Origin: Pontibacter aquaedesilientis
Lineage (GTDB): Bacteria; Bacteroidota; Bacteroidia; Cytophagales; Hymenobacteraceae
Assembly: GCF_014773225.1 (NCBI RefSeq)
Contig: NZ_JACXAJ010000003.1
Span: 186,001-250,000 of the forward strand
DNA: 64,000 nt
Direction of reading: 5' to 3'
The notes beneath the pieces are model-generated. The model was not told the origin of the DNA, ran no database searches, and saw only the letters and a program-made list of their open reading frames with translations. Position 1 is the first letter of the stretch, and every line of letters begins with the position of its first letter. Both the position numbers and the translations under genes were made by a program. Below, piece after piece: positions 42,703-50,974 of this stretch.

Positions 42703-43371
42703 AGCTAGAAGTTAAGGGTATGAAAAAATTTGTGCTGTTTTATTGTAAAGTTAATTGCCACAAAATAAGATAATTTATCTTTCATTTCAGCATTTTATTA
42801 AATGGTTTTTTTGTCTCTTTTCAATATACCTTAATTAATATGCTTTACGAATGCGATTTCGCATATTTTATATATATGCCCTCTAGTGATCTTCCTTTAA
42901 ATATTTGGACTTCGTTTCAAATAAAATATAAGCTTACCCCGTTAACTCTTCACTATCCAAAGATTGCATTGGAATCTAATATATTGGCAAATCGATTAAT
43001 TCTATATCTCGCTATAGTGCAATATAGTTTGCTTGGGTTTTGCATCTTTTAAGATAACTTATTGTTTATGCAAGATGCTGTTTTACAGAAACTATAAGTT
43101 ACCTCTATAGAATATTACTTTTACCAACTAAGATATTTGTGTTGAGGAGGACTTAATCCTGAAAATTACAACTTCAGGACCCCGCTACCGCTCATGTATA
43201 AGAGGGGCGAGAAAGAGATCAAGCTGTGATGAGATGGGCAGGAGAACAGTGCCGAAACTGGCCCTTGATAGGGAGGCTTTTCAAAGCATCTTGAAATGCG
43301 TTGAACGAAAAAAGAGCTGCAGGCGGACCTGCAGCTCTTTTTGCTAATACTATTATATACTCTGGTGCCTG
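42703..43371. other. Intergenic region between surface-protein genes
   Basis: This 669-bp gap is AT-rich up to about 43130 and more GC-rich after that. It has short hairpins (AATGCGATTTCGCAT near 42849; GCATCTT/AAGATGC near 43041-43077) and the terminator of the next gene at 43310-43341. The 70-codon plus-strand frame at 42840-43052 has no supporting signal. One plus-strand frame in 43170-43330 is open but not recognised. Confidence 0.5.
43310..43341 (-). terminator. Terminator of surface protein gene (copy 1)
   Basis: Arms AAAAGAGCTGCAGG (43310-43323) and CCTGCAGCTCTTTT (43328-43341), four-base loop. The GAGCTGC/GCAGCTC core recurs in the terminator of the paralogue at 46671-46712. Confidence 0.92.
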
Positions 43372-45906
43372 CTATCGCTTCATCAGTTTGAAGGAATGCT
43401 TTTTACCATTGTCAAGCACGTGCAGTATGTATATACCTTTGGCTGTAATGCCAGACATGTCTATTGTAATGATGCTTCCTTCTGTTTCTTCCTGACGCTT
43501 CAGGATTGCTCTTCCCATCGAATTGGTTAGCATTACGTTTACTTTACGTGCTTCGGTGCCGTTTAACTTCACAACCACCACATCCTCAAATGGGTTAGGG
43601 TAAGCGGCAACTGCGCCAGTACCTCCACCAAGCACCACAGCTTTTATAGCAGAGTACTCAAACTTACCGCTAAAGTCAATTTGCTTGAGACGGTAGTAAC
43701 GTGTGCCCGCTACTGCCTTTGTATCCAGGAAGCTGTACTCTTGCCTGATAGAGGTAGTTCCTGCTTTGCTCTCTACAAAACCCACTGTCGCAAAATCTTT
43801 GCTATTGGTGGAGACTTGTACTTCGAAACCCTTGTTGTCCAGCTCTGAGGCTGTTGCCCACGTTAAGCTTACGCCTTTGGTATGAGGCTGTGCTTTGAAT
43901 GAAACCAACTCTACTGGTAGTGGAACAATGTCTGTATTATCAATAGAGAACGAATTTGCTGTGTACGTCTTGGTCAGACCTAAGTTTGCAAGGCAATAAG
44001 TGCCCGCTGTTGTAGGCCGCAACTCAATATCTACTTGCAGACCATTGATATTACCCGGCATTGCTTCATAAACCAAATCTCGTCCAGACCCAACTTTGCT
44101 CCACACATTAGAGGGTGATGTACGCTGGTACCACTGTATATTAACAATTTCGGCATCTGGCACATTCATCTCGAACTTAAATACAGCAGGCTTCCCTAGT
44201 TCCAGGTTGCTCGGCTCCACAATTTCGCCTTTAGCAATATTGCCATTTGTAGCCTGTACAGCAAGATTCGAAGTATAACTGCTACAGCTATTACTGACAT
44301 TAACAGATATCGAACCAGTAAACCCGCTTGAAGGATAGTTTACAGTAATTTGGTTCGTTCCTGCCCCTGACGAGATCGTTGCAGCTGAAGAAGGTGAATT
44401 TGATGATACACTCCATAAATAAGTAGCGCCTGCCACGCTTGGCACATTATAAATTACTGACTGGGCACCTTGACAAACGGTTGCTCGTCCAGCTACATCA
44501 TTTGGTTGTAACTCATAAGCATTCGCTGTAACTGTAACAGTAGCCCTCTCACTGATACAGCCCGTTGCTGTGTTTAATTTTCTATAGTAGTAAATGGAAG
44601 TGCCACTGTTTACAGGGTTAATGGTATAGGTTAAACCTTCAGTCAGAAATTGATCACTTGAGTTAAACCACCTGTAGGTCATGCCTAGTTCCTGTACCGG
44701 CTGAACCGTGTACGAAGTCCCGATACATCGATTATTAGCAGTGATATTGGCAGGCGTAGTTGGAGTTGGGTTGTTGCCAGGCACAACCAGATAAGTCGGA
44801 TCACTTTGGCAGCCTGCATCGGTTGTGCTGAACTTTCTTACATAATATACTCCCGGATCACCATTGGTATTTGTACTTCGGGTAATCGTAGTCCCTGTAG
44901 CAACCACCTGATCACTGCTGTTGTACCATCTGTAGTCTTCATTTGCTCCTGCACCGCTTGCTGTGAACGTGATGGTACGCGATCCATTTGTGCATTGAGC
45001 ATTTGAGGTTACGGTAGGTGCAGTAAGCTTGGCAATGCTGGCCGTAACGGGCACTCTCTGGCTTTCGCAACCAACCACATTATTTACTATCGCTACATAA
45101 TATGTAGTCGTTTGTGTAAGAACCTCGGTGGTGTATGTGGAGCCAGTCTGGTTTGGAATAGCAGTCCCTCCCTGTGCCTCTTTGTACCAACGGTAGTAGT
45201 TGCTACCAGTAGCGCCGGAGGCCCTTAATGTTAAGCTTGCTGACGAAGCACAACTGCCTGCAGGGGTTACCCCTGGCGCATCTGGAGCACATATTTCTGT
45301 AATTATGACGTCATCAAAGTGAATGGCTGAATTATTGCGACTGCCACTGATATTAATTGCGATAACTAACGGCTGCGTACTTGTGAACTGTGTTTTAGAA
45401 GAAGTAAAATTCTGCATAACAATATTGTCACTATCCAGGGCAGTAAGCGGAATCACTGTAGTCCCGCTAGTAGAGAAGTTAGTTGCTGAACTGCCAACTT
45501 TCACGAAAAATGCTCCGTTTCTGTTTGTTCCACTACCGCTAACTCTTGCTTTTAATGAAAATGTATAAGTATATCCAACTTTAGCTGGGTAGTTAGTAGC
45601 AATGTAAATCCACCCTTCGTAACTATTATTTTGTCCAGTGCCCGTGCTAATTGTTAATTCTCCACCAGGATAAGTTGGCCCTATACCTTTTGTTAAATTG
45701 GCAGTTGCATTGTTCTGTTGCGCTAAGGTTGTAAATGGGTTGGTATAAACGTTAGTACCTGTTTGCGCCATGCTCTTTGCGCTAACCAATGTCAAGGCAC
45801 AAAGTAACATAAACACAAGTACTTTGCTGCTTAAAGCCTGTCCGGGCACTTTGGAGGTTGGCCATAGGGTATAAGTGGCCAAATGTGTGTAGTAGATGTT
45901 TTTCAT
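43372..45906 (-). CDS. T9SS surface protein, duplicated copy 1
   Basis: About 844 residues from Met at 45906 (M-K-N-I-Y-Y-T-H-L), matching the paralogue's M-K-H-F-Y-N-T-N-T start better than the longer frame. A long signal region ends at S-M-A-Q. A carbohydrate-binding-like jelly roll (about 60-200, ending near D-D-V-I-I-T-E) is followed by repeated Ig-like domains with paired Cys and Y-R-W-Y/F-N-S motifs. Then come P-L-P-V-E-L-V-S-F-K-A, Y-Y-R-L-K-Q-I-D and a sorting domain (A-Y-P-N-P-F-E-D, K-G-I-Y-I-L-H-V, ending K-L-M-K-R). The last ~200 residues are close to those of the gene at 46730-49048. It is predicted to be T9SS-exported; the ligand is unknown. Confidence 0.9.
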   Translation of the reverse strand: MKNIYYTHLATYTLWPTSKVPGQALSSKVLVFMLLCALTLVSAKSMAQTGTNVYTNPFTTLAQQNNATANLTKGIGPTYPGGELTISTGTGQNNSYEGWIYIATNYPAKVGYTYTFSLKARVSGSGTNRNGAFFVKVGSSATNFSTSGTTVIPLTALDSDNIVMQNFTSSKTQFTSTQPLVIAINISGSRNNSAIHFDDVIITEICAPDAPGVTPAGSCASSASLTLRASGATGSNYYRWYKEAQGGTAIPNQTGSTYTTEVLTQTTTYYVAIVNNVVGCESQRVPVTASIAKLTAPTVTSNAQCTNGSRTITFTASGAGANEDYRWYNSSDQVVATGTTITRSTNTNGDPGVYYVRKFSTTDAGCQSDPTYLVVPGNNPTPTTPANITANNRCIGTSYTVQPVQELGMTYRWFNSSDQFLTEGLTYTINPVNSGTSIYYYRKLNTATGCISERATVTVTANAYELQPNDVAGRATVCQGAQSVIYNVPSVAGATYLWSVSSNSPSSAATISSGAGTNQITVNYPSSGFTGSISVNVSNSCSSYTSNLAVQATNGNIAKGEIVEPSNLELGKPAVFKFEMNVPDAEIVNIQWYQRTSPSNVWSKVGSGRDLVYEAMPGNINGLQVDIELRPTTAGTYCLANLGLTKTYTANSFSIDNTDIVPLPVELVSFKAQPHTKGVSLTWATASELDNKGFEVQVSTNSKDFATVGFVESKAGTTSIRQEYSFLDTKAVAGTRYYRLKQIDFSGKFEYSAIKAVVLGGGTGAVAAYPNPFEDVVVVKLNGTEARKVNVMLTNSMGRAILKRQEETEGSIITIDMSGITAKGIYILHVLDNGKKHSFKLMKR

Positions 45907-46343
45907 AACACGCAATAAAAGTTGGAGGACTCTGATAAGATTAGGTAATACCTGAAGCACAATGAGCCATCAAGCCATTTTCGACATGCTTTATCAAGCA
46001 TATTTTTGGATCATGGATAGACACCTTAAACAGGAGCCAATTATTTATTTACAAAAGTCAATAAAAATAAGGCTGGTTTAAAGTAGCTTAGATTACTTCA
46101 AGATAATTTGGATTTTTATTTTGCTGTTTTACCAATTCAGTGTAAAACATTATTAATATAAAGCAATATTAAGGAATTCATATCCGAAAAGCTATAATTT
46201 TATTATGCTTTTTTTAAACTATTTTAAATTTTATAACAGCTTTTAATCTGAAAAAACCTATTACACTTGCTTAACTTCTTTAAATCTAAAGATATATTCA
46301 TTTAATTATCAATGCTTTCTGACTGCTGAGTAGACATATCTTA

Positions 46344-46640
46344 ATTGCACTATATGTGCAATAAATTAAAACGTAGATACAATAACATGAAGATGCTGTG
46401 GGTAGCTTTAGTATAGCCGATGCTTCCTGCATTTAGGTTACTGGTGGAGCTAAACAAATAGCACACATTTAGATCTTGTGAAGAATAGTTGGACTATGTA
46501 TCGGTTGTATAACAGTCAATGTGGTCCGGCCAACTTCATAATGGCAGTATTCGCTTATACCTTGTTTATACTTGAACAGACTATCCTATTGGAGATTGAA
46601 ACCGGCGTATACCAAGCAAATAGTTGTTGAATCCTGACAG
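46344..46640 (-). pseudogene. Decayed 3' part of metallophosphatase gene
   Basis: The sequence aligns by eye, with many indels, to the 3' end of the intact gene at 49453-50148. Anchor matches are AATTGCACnTATGTGCAATA (46343 onward versus 49488 onward), AATAGCAC, CTT-TTTAT-CTTGAA-AGA-TCCT, and GAAACCGGCGT (46598 versus 49750). Offsets stay at about 3145-3152 bp. No open frame survives. It is a truncated copy made when the surface gene was duplicated. Confidence 0.82.
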
Positions 46641-46670
46641 ATAAGGAGAGAGACCGATGCAGTAAGCACA

Positions 46671-46712
46671 AACAAAAACGAGCTGCCTATAAATAAGCAG
46701 CTCGTTTTTGTT
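46671..46712 (-). terminator. Terminator of surface protein gene (copy 2)
   Basis: Arms AACAAAAACGAGCTGC (46671-46686) and GCAGCTCGTTTTTGTT (46697-46712), followed by a T-rich tail on the minus strand. It resembles the terminator of the paralogue. Confidence 0.92.
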
Positions 46713-46729
46713 GTAATGATAAGCCTTCT

Positions 46730-49048
46730 CTATCGCTTTATAAGCTTAAAGGCATGTTGGCTGCCATTGTCTACCACATGCAGAATATAAACTCCTTTAG
46801 CAGTTAGGCTTGAGGTATCCAGTGTTACAGTGTTGCCAGCAGCTTCCTCCTCCTTGGCCAGAACCGTTTTGCCAATGGAGTTGGTCAATAATAGACTTAC
46901 TTTACGGGTTTCTGATCCGTTCAGCTTCACAACCACCACATCCTCAAATGGGTTAGGATAGGCTGTAACTGTACCAGTACCTCCACCAAGCACTACGGCT
47001 TTTATAGCGGAGTACTCAGACTTACCATCTAAGTCGATTTGCTTGAGGCGGTAGTAACGCGTGCCCGCTGCTGCCTTTGTATCCAGGAAGCTGTAATTTT
47101 GTTTGATGGAGGTAGTGCCTACTTTGCTTTCCACAAACCCTACTGTAGTAAAGTTTTTGCTATTGGTTGAGACTTGCACTTCAAAGCCTTTGTTCCCTAA
47201 TTCAGAAGCTGTCACCCATGTTAAGTTTACACCTTGTGCATGGGGCTGCGCTTTAAACGAAACAAGTTCTACCGGAAGCGGAGCGATTTGCATGTTAGAA
47301 ATCATATGGACACCACTTGCACTCAGATTACTATAGCAAACATTTTCTTGACGGGGCCTGATATCCACGCGCACACCTCTGAATCCAGCAGGCATAGACG
47401 AGTTAGTATATATTGGACTTGTTGTGCTTGCTCCAGGAGCACCTTCCCAGGTCATTCCGTCATAGGTAAACTGCCAGAAATATGTGTCGGCATCGCTTTT
47501 ATCAATTATCTCTGACATAGCTTCAAACCTGGCTGGCTGACCCACCTCCAACTTATTATTAGGCTGATCGGTGCTGATAGTGATATTGCCTCCTGTTAAA
47601 TCAACTAACTCCTTTATTTTCGCTGTAACTGCCGTTTTAACACTCTCGCAATTTGTTGCACTGTTCACAAGGGAAACTGCGTAATTTCCTGCAGTTGAGG
47701 TGATATATGTATTTGCCGTTTGCCCAATTATTACATCGCCGCTCGGGTTGTACCAGCGATAGATTTGTCCAGATTCGGCACCGGAAGCGGTTAGGGTCAT
47801 TTCGCCTTCTCCGCAGCGGCTAACTGTTGCGTTGGTCACAGTCGGGGCTGCAGGTATAGCGTTCACGGTGGCCGTAACCGCCGATCGACCGCTCTCGCAA
47901 CCTGCGTCGCTCACGATGGAGACATAGTAGGTACCTGGAGTCGAGGTGGTGTAGTTCGCACCAGTTGCCCCGGCTATTGCTGCGCCTCCCGACGCAATCG
48001 TATACCAGCGGTAGCTTTGACCTGTCCCGGCACCCGATGCCGCCATGGTCATAGAGCCTGCCCCACAGCGGCTTGCGTTGGTTACTGTTGGAGCTGCAGG
48101 TATAGCGTTCACGGTGGCCGTAACCATTGTTCTGGTGCTCTCGCAGCTCGTTCCGTCGTTCACGATGGAAACATAGTAGTTGCCTGGAGTCGAGGTGGTG
48201 TAGGTTGCACCAGTGGCTCCTGCTATTGCTGCGCCTCCCGACGCAACTGTATACCAGCGGTAGCTTTGACCTGTCCCGGCACCTGATGCCGTCATGGTCA
48301 TAGAGCCTGGCCCACAGCGGCTTGCGTTGGTTACCGTTGGGGCTGCAGGTATAGGGTTCGTTGTGGCCGTAACTGCTCTTCTAGCACTCTCAGTGGTACA
48401 ATCTGTTCCATTGTTCACAATGGAAACATAGTAGTCGCCAGGAGTCGAGGTAGTGTAAGTCGCACCAGTTACCCCGGCTATTGCCGTGCCTCCCGTCGCA
48501 ACCGTATACCAGCGGTAGCTCTGCCCTGTACCGGCACCTGCAGCTGTTATCGAGGCTTGCCCACAAAGTGGAGTAGAAGTTACGGATGTTGGAGCCGATG
48601 CGCTTAGCTTAAGCTCCAACAAACCTGAATTTTTATTAAATGTACCACTGTTACCTGCAGGGTTAACGACTCTGATCCAAATCGATGCTCCATTACCCAT
48701 ATAAGCTGGAGGCAGTTCAAATTTAACCTGGGTCGCTGAGATTGACGTTGCAGCAATTTCTCCTAACGATGTTCCCCCTGTTGCAGCTGTTAAAGCTTCT
48801 ACTCTAGAACTATTATTACCCGTTTTAAATCCACTGCCACCTATTGTTATTTCTTGATTAACTATTGCACATTGAGGGCCTATGCTTGTAATTGTAACAT
48901 CATTCTGCCCCATAATCTCCCCACTCACCAGCAGGAAGAAGCTTAGTAACAGTACCGAGAAGATTTTACTACCCATCGCCGCTCCCGGGGCTTTAGTAGC
49001 GAATCGTGTTAATAACACGATGGTGTTTGTGTTGTAAAAGTGTTTCAT
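46730..49048 (-). CDS. T9SS surface protein with Ig-like repeats, duplicated copy 2
   Basis: A 772-residue secreted protein. A long signal region ends at E-I-M-G-Q. An IPT/TIG-like first domain (I-T-I-G-G-S-G-F-K) is followed by four Ig-like repeats of 82-85 residues with the pattern A-P-T-V-T-N-A-S-R-C-G, G-A-G-T-G-Q-S-Y-R-W-Y-T, T-T-S-T-P-G-x-Y-Y-V-S-I. Each has one Cys pair. Then come the P-L-P-V-E-L-V-S-F-K-A/Y-Y-R-L-K-Q-I-D module and a type A sorting domain (A-Y-P-N-P-F-E-D, ending K-L-I-K-R). It is predicted to be T9SS-exported. Its DNA repeats are nearly identical (see 47851-48596). Confidence 0.92.
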   Translation of the reverse strand: MKHFYNTNTIVLLTRFATKAPGAAMGSKIFSVLLLSFFLLVSGEIMGQNDVTITSIGPQCAIVNQEITIGGSGFKTGNNSSRVEALTAATGGTSLGEIAATSISATQVKFELPPAYMGNGASIWIRVVNPAGNSGTFNKNSGLLELKLSASAPTSVTSTPLCGQASITAAGAGTGQSYRWYTVATGGTAIAGVTGATYTTSTPGDYYVSIVNNGTDCTTESARRAVTATTNPIPAAPTVTNASRCGPGSMTMTASGAGTGQSYRWYTVASGGAAIAGATGATYTTSTPGNYYVSIVNDGTSCESTRTMVTATVNAIPAAPTVTNASRCGAGSMTMAASGAGTGQSYRWYTIASGGAAIAGATGANYTTSTPGTYYVSIVSDAGCESGRSAVTATVNAIPAAPTVTNATVSRCGEGEMTLTASGAESGQIYRWYNPSGDVIIGQTANTYITSTAGNYAVSLVNSATNCESVKTAVTAKIKELVDLTGGNITISTDQPNNKLEVGQPARFEAMSEIIDKSDADTYFWQFTYDGMTWEGAPGASTTSPIYTNSSMPAGFRGVRVDIRPRQENVCYSNLSASGVHMISNMQIAPLPVELVSFKAQPHAQGVNLTWVTASELGNKGFEVQVSTNSKNFTTVGFVESKVGTTSIKQNYSFLDTKAAAGTRYYRLKQIDLDGKSEYSAIKAVVLGGGTGTVTAYPNPFEDVVVVKLNGSETRKVSLLLTNSIGKTVLAKEEEAAGNTVTLDTSSLTAKGVYILHVVDNGSQHAFKLIKR
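47851..48596 (-). repeat. Near-identical ~246-249 bp DNA repeats in Ig-like region
   Basis: CAGGTATAGCGTTCACGGTG marks unit starts at 47851 and 48097, and a variant begins at 48346. The spacings are 246 and 249 bp, whole numbers of codons. Units are almost identical at DNA level over long stretches, more so than the flanking outer repeats. Confidence 0.88.
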
Positions 49049-49452
49049 GAGTTAGGGCGTGAATATTTAAAAAATCAGGTTAAGCATGATTTTATGGCGA
49101 TAGCCATAAATAAGCGGAAAGCGACATAATATGCTTTACTAAGCATATTATTGAATTATGACTAAGCTGCTTCAACCCAGTTTCAATTATTTATTTTTAA
49201 AAGCCAATAAATAAAAAATTGTCTTGAGGCAGCTCAGAAACTATTAAGATGTTTTGGATTATTATTTTGCTGTTTTACTCAATTGGTGTAAAACATTATT
49301 AATATAAAGCAATATTAAAGATAAGCAATCAATATTCTATAATTTTCTTGTTCTTTTTTTAAATTATTATTTTCTGTATCACTGATTTTTATTTAAAAAG
49401 TCTAGTGTGGCTCCCTAGCTCTTTCGTTACATCATGCGTAATCAGCTAGTTA
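49049..49452. other. Leader region of surface gene copy 2
   Basis: This 404-bp AT-rich gap precedes the surface gene. It has a perfect palindromic hairpin, TAATATGCTT (49127-49136), loop TACT, AAGCATATTA (49141-49150), and an AT-rich block (49261-49317) that is repeated upstream of copy 1. Confidence 0.8.
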
Positions 49453-50148
49453 TCAGCTTTTTCTGCGAACCGAATAGGGTCGATCCAAATTGCACTGTAT
49501 GTGCAATAAATTTGAGTCTAAATCCAATGCCACCAGGTTACCAAATGCTGCGTTTTTGTAGTAAACGCACCCAGCGTCCAGATTCATTTTTTGGTTTTGG
49601 TGAATAGCACTCTTTTTGATTGCATGCAAAGGGACTGGGGTATGACCATGCACCAGTCGTTTATTAGATAGGCGGGTTGGGTCTACTTTATAATTTCGGA
49701 TATTCAACATGGCTTCTTTATCCCTGAATAGATCGTCCTGATTGAAGTCGAAACCGGCGTGCACTAAGAAGTAGTCGGGGAGTTCGAGGTAGTAGGGGAG
49801 GGAATCGATGAAGTTAGCGTAAACGGGGGGCAATTTTTTAAAGTCGTGCATACCGAAGCTTTGGAGCACCATCCGCTTTTCCAGCTCCGTAAGGTTGAGA
49901 GCCGCTTCGCCCTTAGAGGCAGCCTTTAGCAGCATCTGGTCATGGTTGCCGCGCAGGCAATTTACTTGATAGTGTTGTTTCTGTAGGTGCAGGATGAAAT
50001 CTATTACGCCTTTGCTATCCGGCCCTTTATTAACGTAGTCGCCTAACAGGTATAGCTCGTCCGTTTTATTGAGTTGCAGCTGCTCGAGCACAAGCGCTTT
50101 GAAGGTGCGGGCGCAGCCGTGTATGTCACTGATCGCGTATCGGGCCAT
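49453..50148 (-). CDS. Calcineurin-like (PPP-type) metallophosphatase
   Basis: A 231-residue metallophosphoesterase. Metal-site motifs are A-I-S-D-I-H-G (D-x-H), L-L-G-D-Y-V-N-K-G-P-D-S (G-D-x-x-D/N-x-G), L-R-G-N-H-D and L-V-H-A-G-F, then L-V-H-G-H-T-P. The K/N replacement in the usual V-D-R-G is mild. The fold suits a Ser/Thr phosphatase or Ap4A hydrolase; substrate unknown. A decayed second copy of its 3' third lies at about 46344-46640, so this is the parent of the duplication. It is cytoplasmic, and its gene overlaps no other. Confidence 0.93.
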   Translation of the reverse strand: MARYAISDIHGCARTFKALVLEQLQLNKTDELYLLGDYVNKGPDSKGVIDFILHLQKQHYQVNCLRGNHDQMLLKAASKGEAALNLTELEKRMVLQSFGMHDFKKLPPVYANFIDSLPYYLELPDYFLVHAGFDFNQDDLFRDKEAMLNIRNYKVDPTRLSNKRLVHGHTPVPLHAIKKSAIHQNQKMNLDAGCVYYKNAAFGNLVALDLDSNLLHIQCNLDRPYSVRRKS

Positions 50149-50191
50149 GGCGGGATGCGTCTGGTCTGAGTCGGTTTGAAAATGCTAAAAA

Positions 50192-50222
50192 AATAGCACC
50201 TGTTTTCAAAGCAGGTGCTATT
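50192..50222 (-). terminator. Terminator of small hydrophilic protein gene
   Basis: Arms AATAGCACCTG (50192-50202) and CAGGTGCTATT (50212-50222). On the minus strand a T run follows, ending the gene at 50242-50481. Confidence 0.88.
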
Positions 50223-50241
50223 CCAGTTGATTATCTGTTGC

Positions 50242-50481
50242 TTAGTTATACTTGTTATTGTCTATACCTGGTTTGTTATAGTGGCGGTTTGGGTTGTTGG
50301 TGCGTACATTCGCTCCTGTTTTATCCGCATCGTCCACGGTATACTTCTTTTCCAGGTCTTCGTTTTCGGCTCTTGTGGCATCATTTGGATCCACTGGTTT
50401 GCCGCCGGCTTTGTCTTGGCCCTTGCCGGTTGGGTTTCCTGAATTAGCCCCACCGGGCTGGGTATGCTTATATGATGGCAT
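50242..50481 (-). CDS. Small highly hydrophilic protein
   Basis: About 79 residues from Met at 50481 (M-P-S-Y-K-H-T-Q-P-G-G). It is rich in Gly, Asn, Asp, Lys and Pro with almost no hydrophobic core (N-S-G-N-P-T-G-K-G-Q-D-K-A-G-G), so it is predicted to be disordered, like stress or desiccation-related small proteins. No family is recognised. It sits beside a similar acidic disordered protein and an SDR enzyme, suggesting a stress-related set; this is inference. Confidence 0.7.
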   Translation of the reverse strand: MPSYKHTQPGGANSGNPTGKGQDKAGGKPVDPNDATRAENEDLEKKYTVDDADKTGANVRTNNPNRHYNKPGIDNNKYN

Positions 50482-50584
50482 AATGTGTTCTCCTTTTTTT
50501 AAGATAATGATAAAAATGGGCAAGTTGCCCTGGTGCTATACCTGTGGGCAGCTATACCTGTCGTAACGTTCAATTCTCCTCAAA

Positions 50585-50899
50585 TCAGGTACCGCGACCT
50601 TCGTCTTCGGTACGCATGTTGTCTGGCGGTGGCGTGCCATCGTCGGCATAGTCGTTTACACCGGTAGCCGACGGGCCCTCGGAAGCAGTGTCGCTGCCGA
50701 AGCCTTCTTTGCCGTCGCGGTTACCGAAACCACCACGCTGATGCTCGTTCTTGGGTGGATTAGCCCCCGGTATAATGTGTCCGGCACTAAACTCCTGAGC
50801 TGTCGTGTCTTCTTCGATCACACGCACTGGCTTGTCTTTTGGACCATTGCCATTGTTTGGCTGGGTTTGGTTCTGCTTATCGTTTTCTTTGTTTTCCAT
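50585..50899 (-). CDS. Small acidic disordered protein
   Basis: A 104-residue protein dominated by Glu, Asp, Asn, Gly and Pro (K-E-N-D-K-Q-N-Q-T-Q-P-N-N-G, D-D-G-T-P-P-P-D-N-M). It has no signal, membrane segment or recognised domain. It lies between the similar protein gene at 50242-50481 and the SDR gene at 50975, all on one strand. Coding status is supported by composition and the clean start. A desiccation or salt-stress role is possible but not shown. Confidence 0.7.
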   Translation of the reverse strand: MENKENDKQNQTQPNNGNGPKDKPVRVIEEDTTAQEFSAGHIIPGANPPKNEHQRGGFGNRDGKEGFGSDTASEGPSATGVNDYADDGTPPPDNMRTEDEGRGT

Positions 50900-50974
50900 A
50901 GTTTTGTCTTTATTGCGCCCCTTGCGAAGCTATACCTGTTTTTACTCCATTTCCGATGCGATGGTTTAGCCGGA

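Larger units (their letters stand above)
45907..46729. other. Duplicated leader and decayed phosphatase copy
   Basis: This 823-bp gap repeats, in order, the region upstream of the second surface gene. It includes a hairpin ATGCTT/AAGCAT at 45986-46001, a strongly conserved AT-rich block (about 46116-46172, matching 49261-49317), and the phosphatase remnant at about 46344-46640. Confidence 0.85.

Noticed and set aside
42840..43052. 70-residue plus-strand frame in the gap upstream of the giant protein
   Set aside because: AT-rich, aromatic-rich composition, no promoter and no family.
46343..46364. Palindrome TTGCAC-TATAT-GTGCAA as a regulator site
   Set aside because: The same sequence is inside the 3' coding end of the phosphatase gene, so its presence here is explained by the decayed duplicate.
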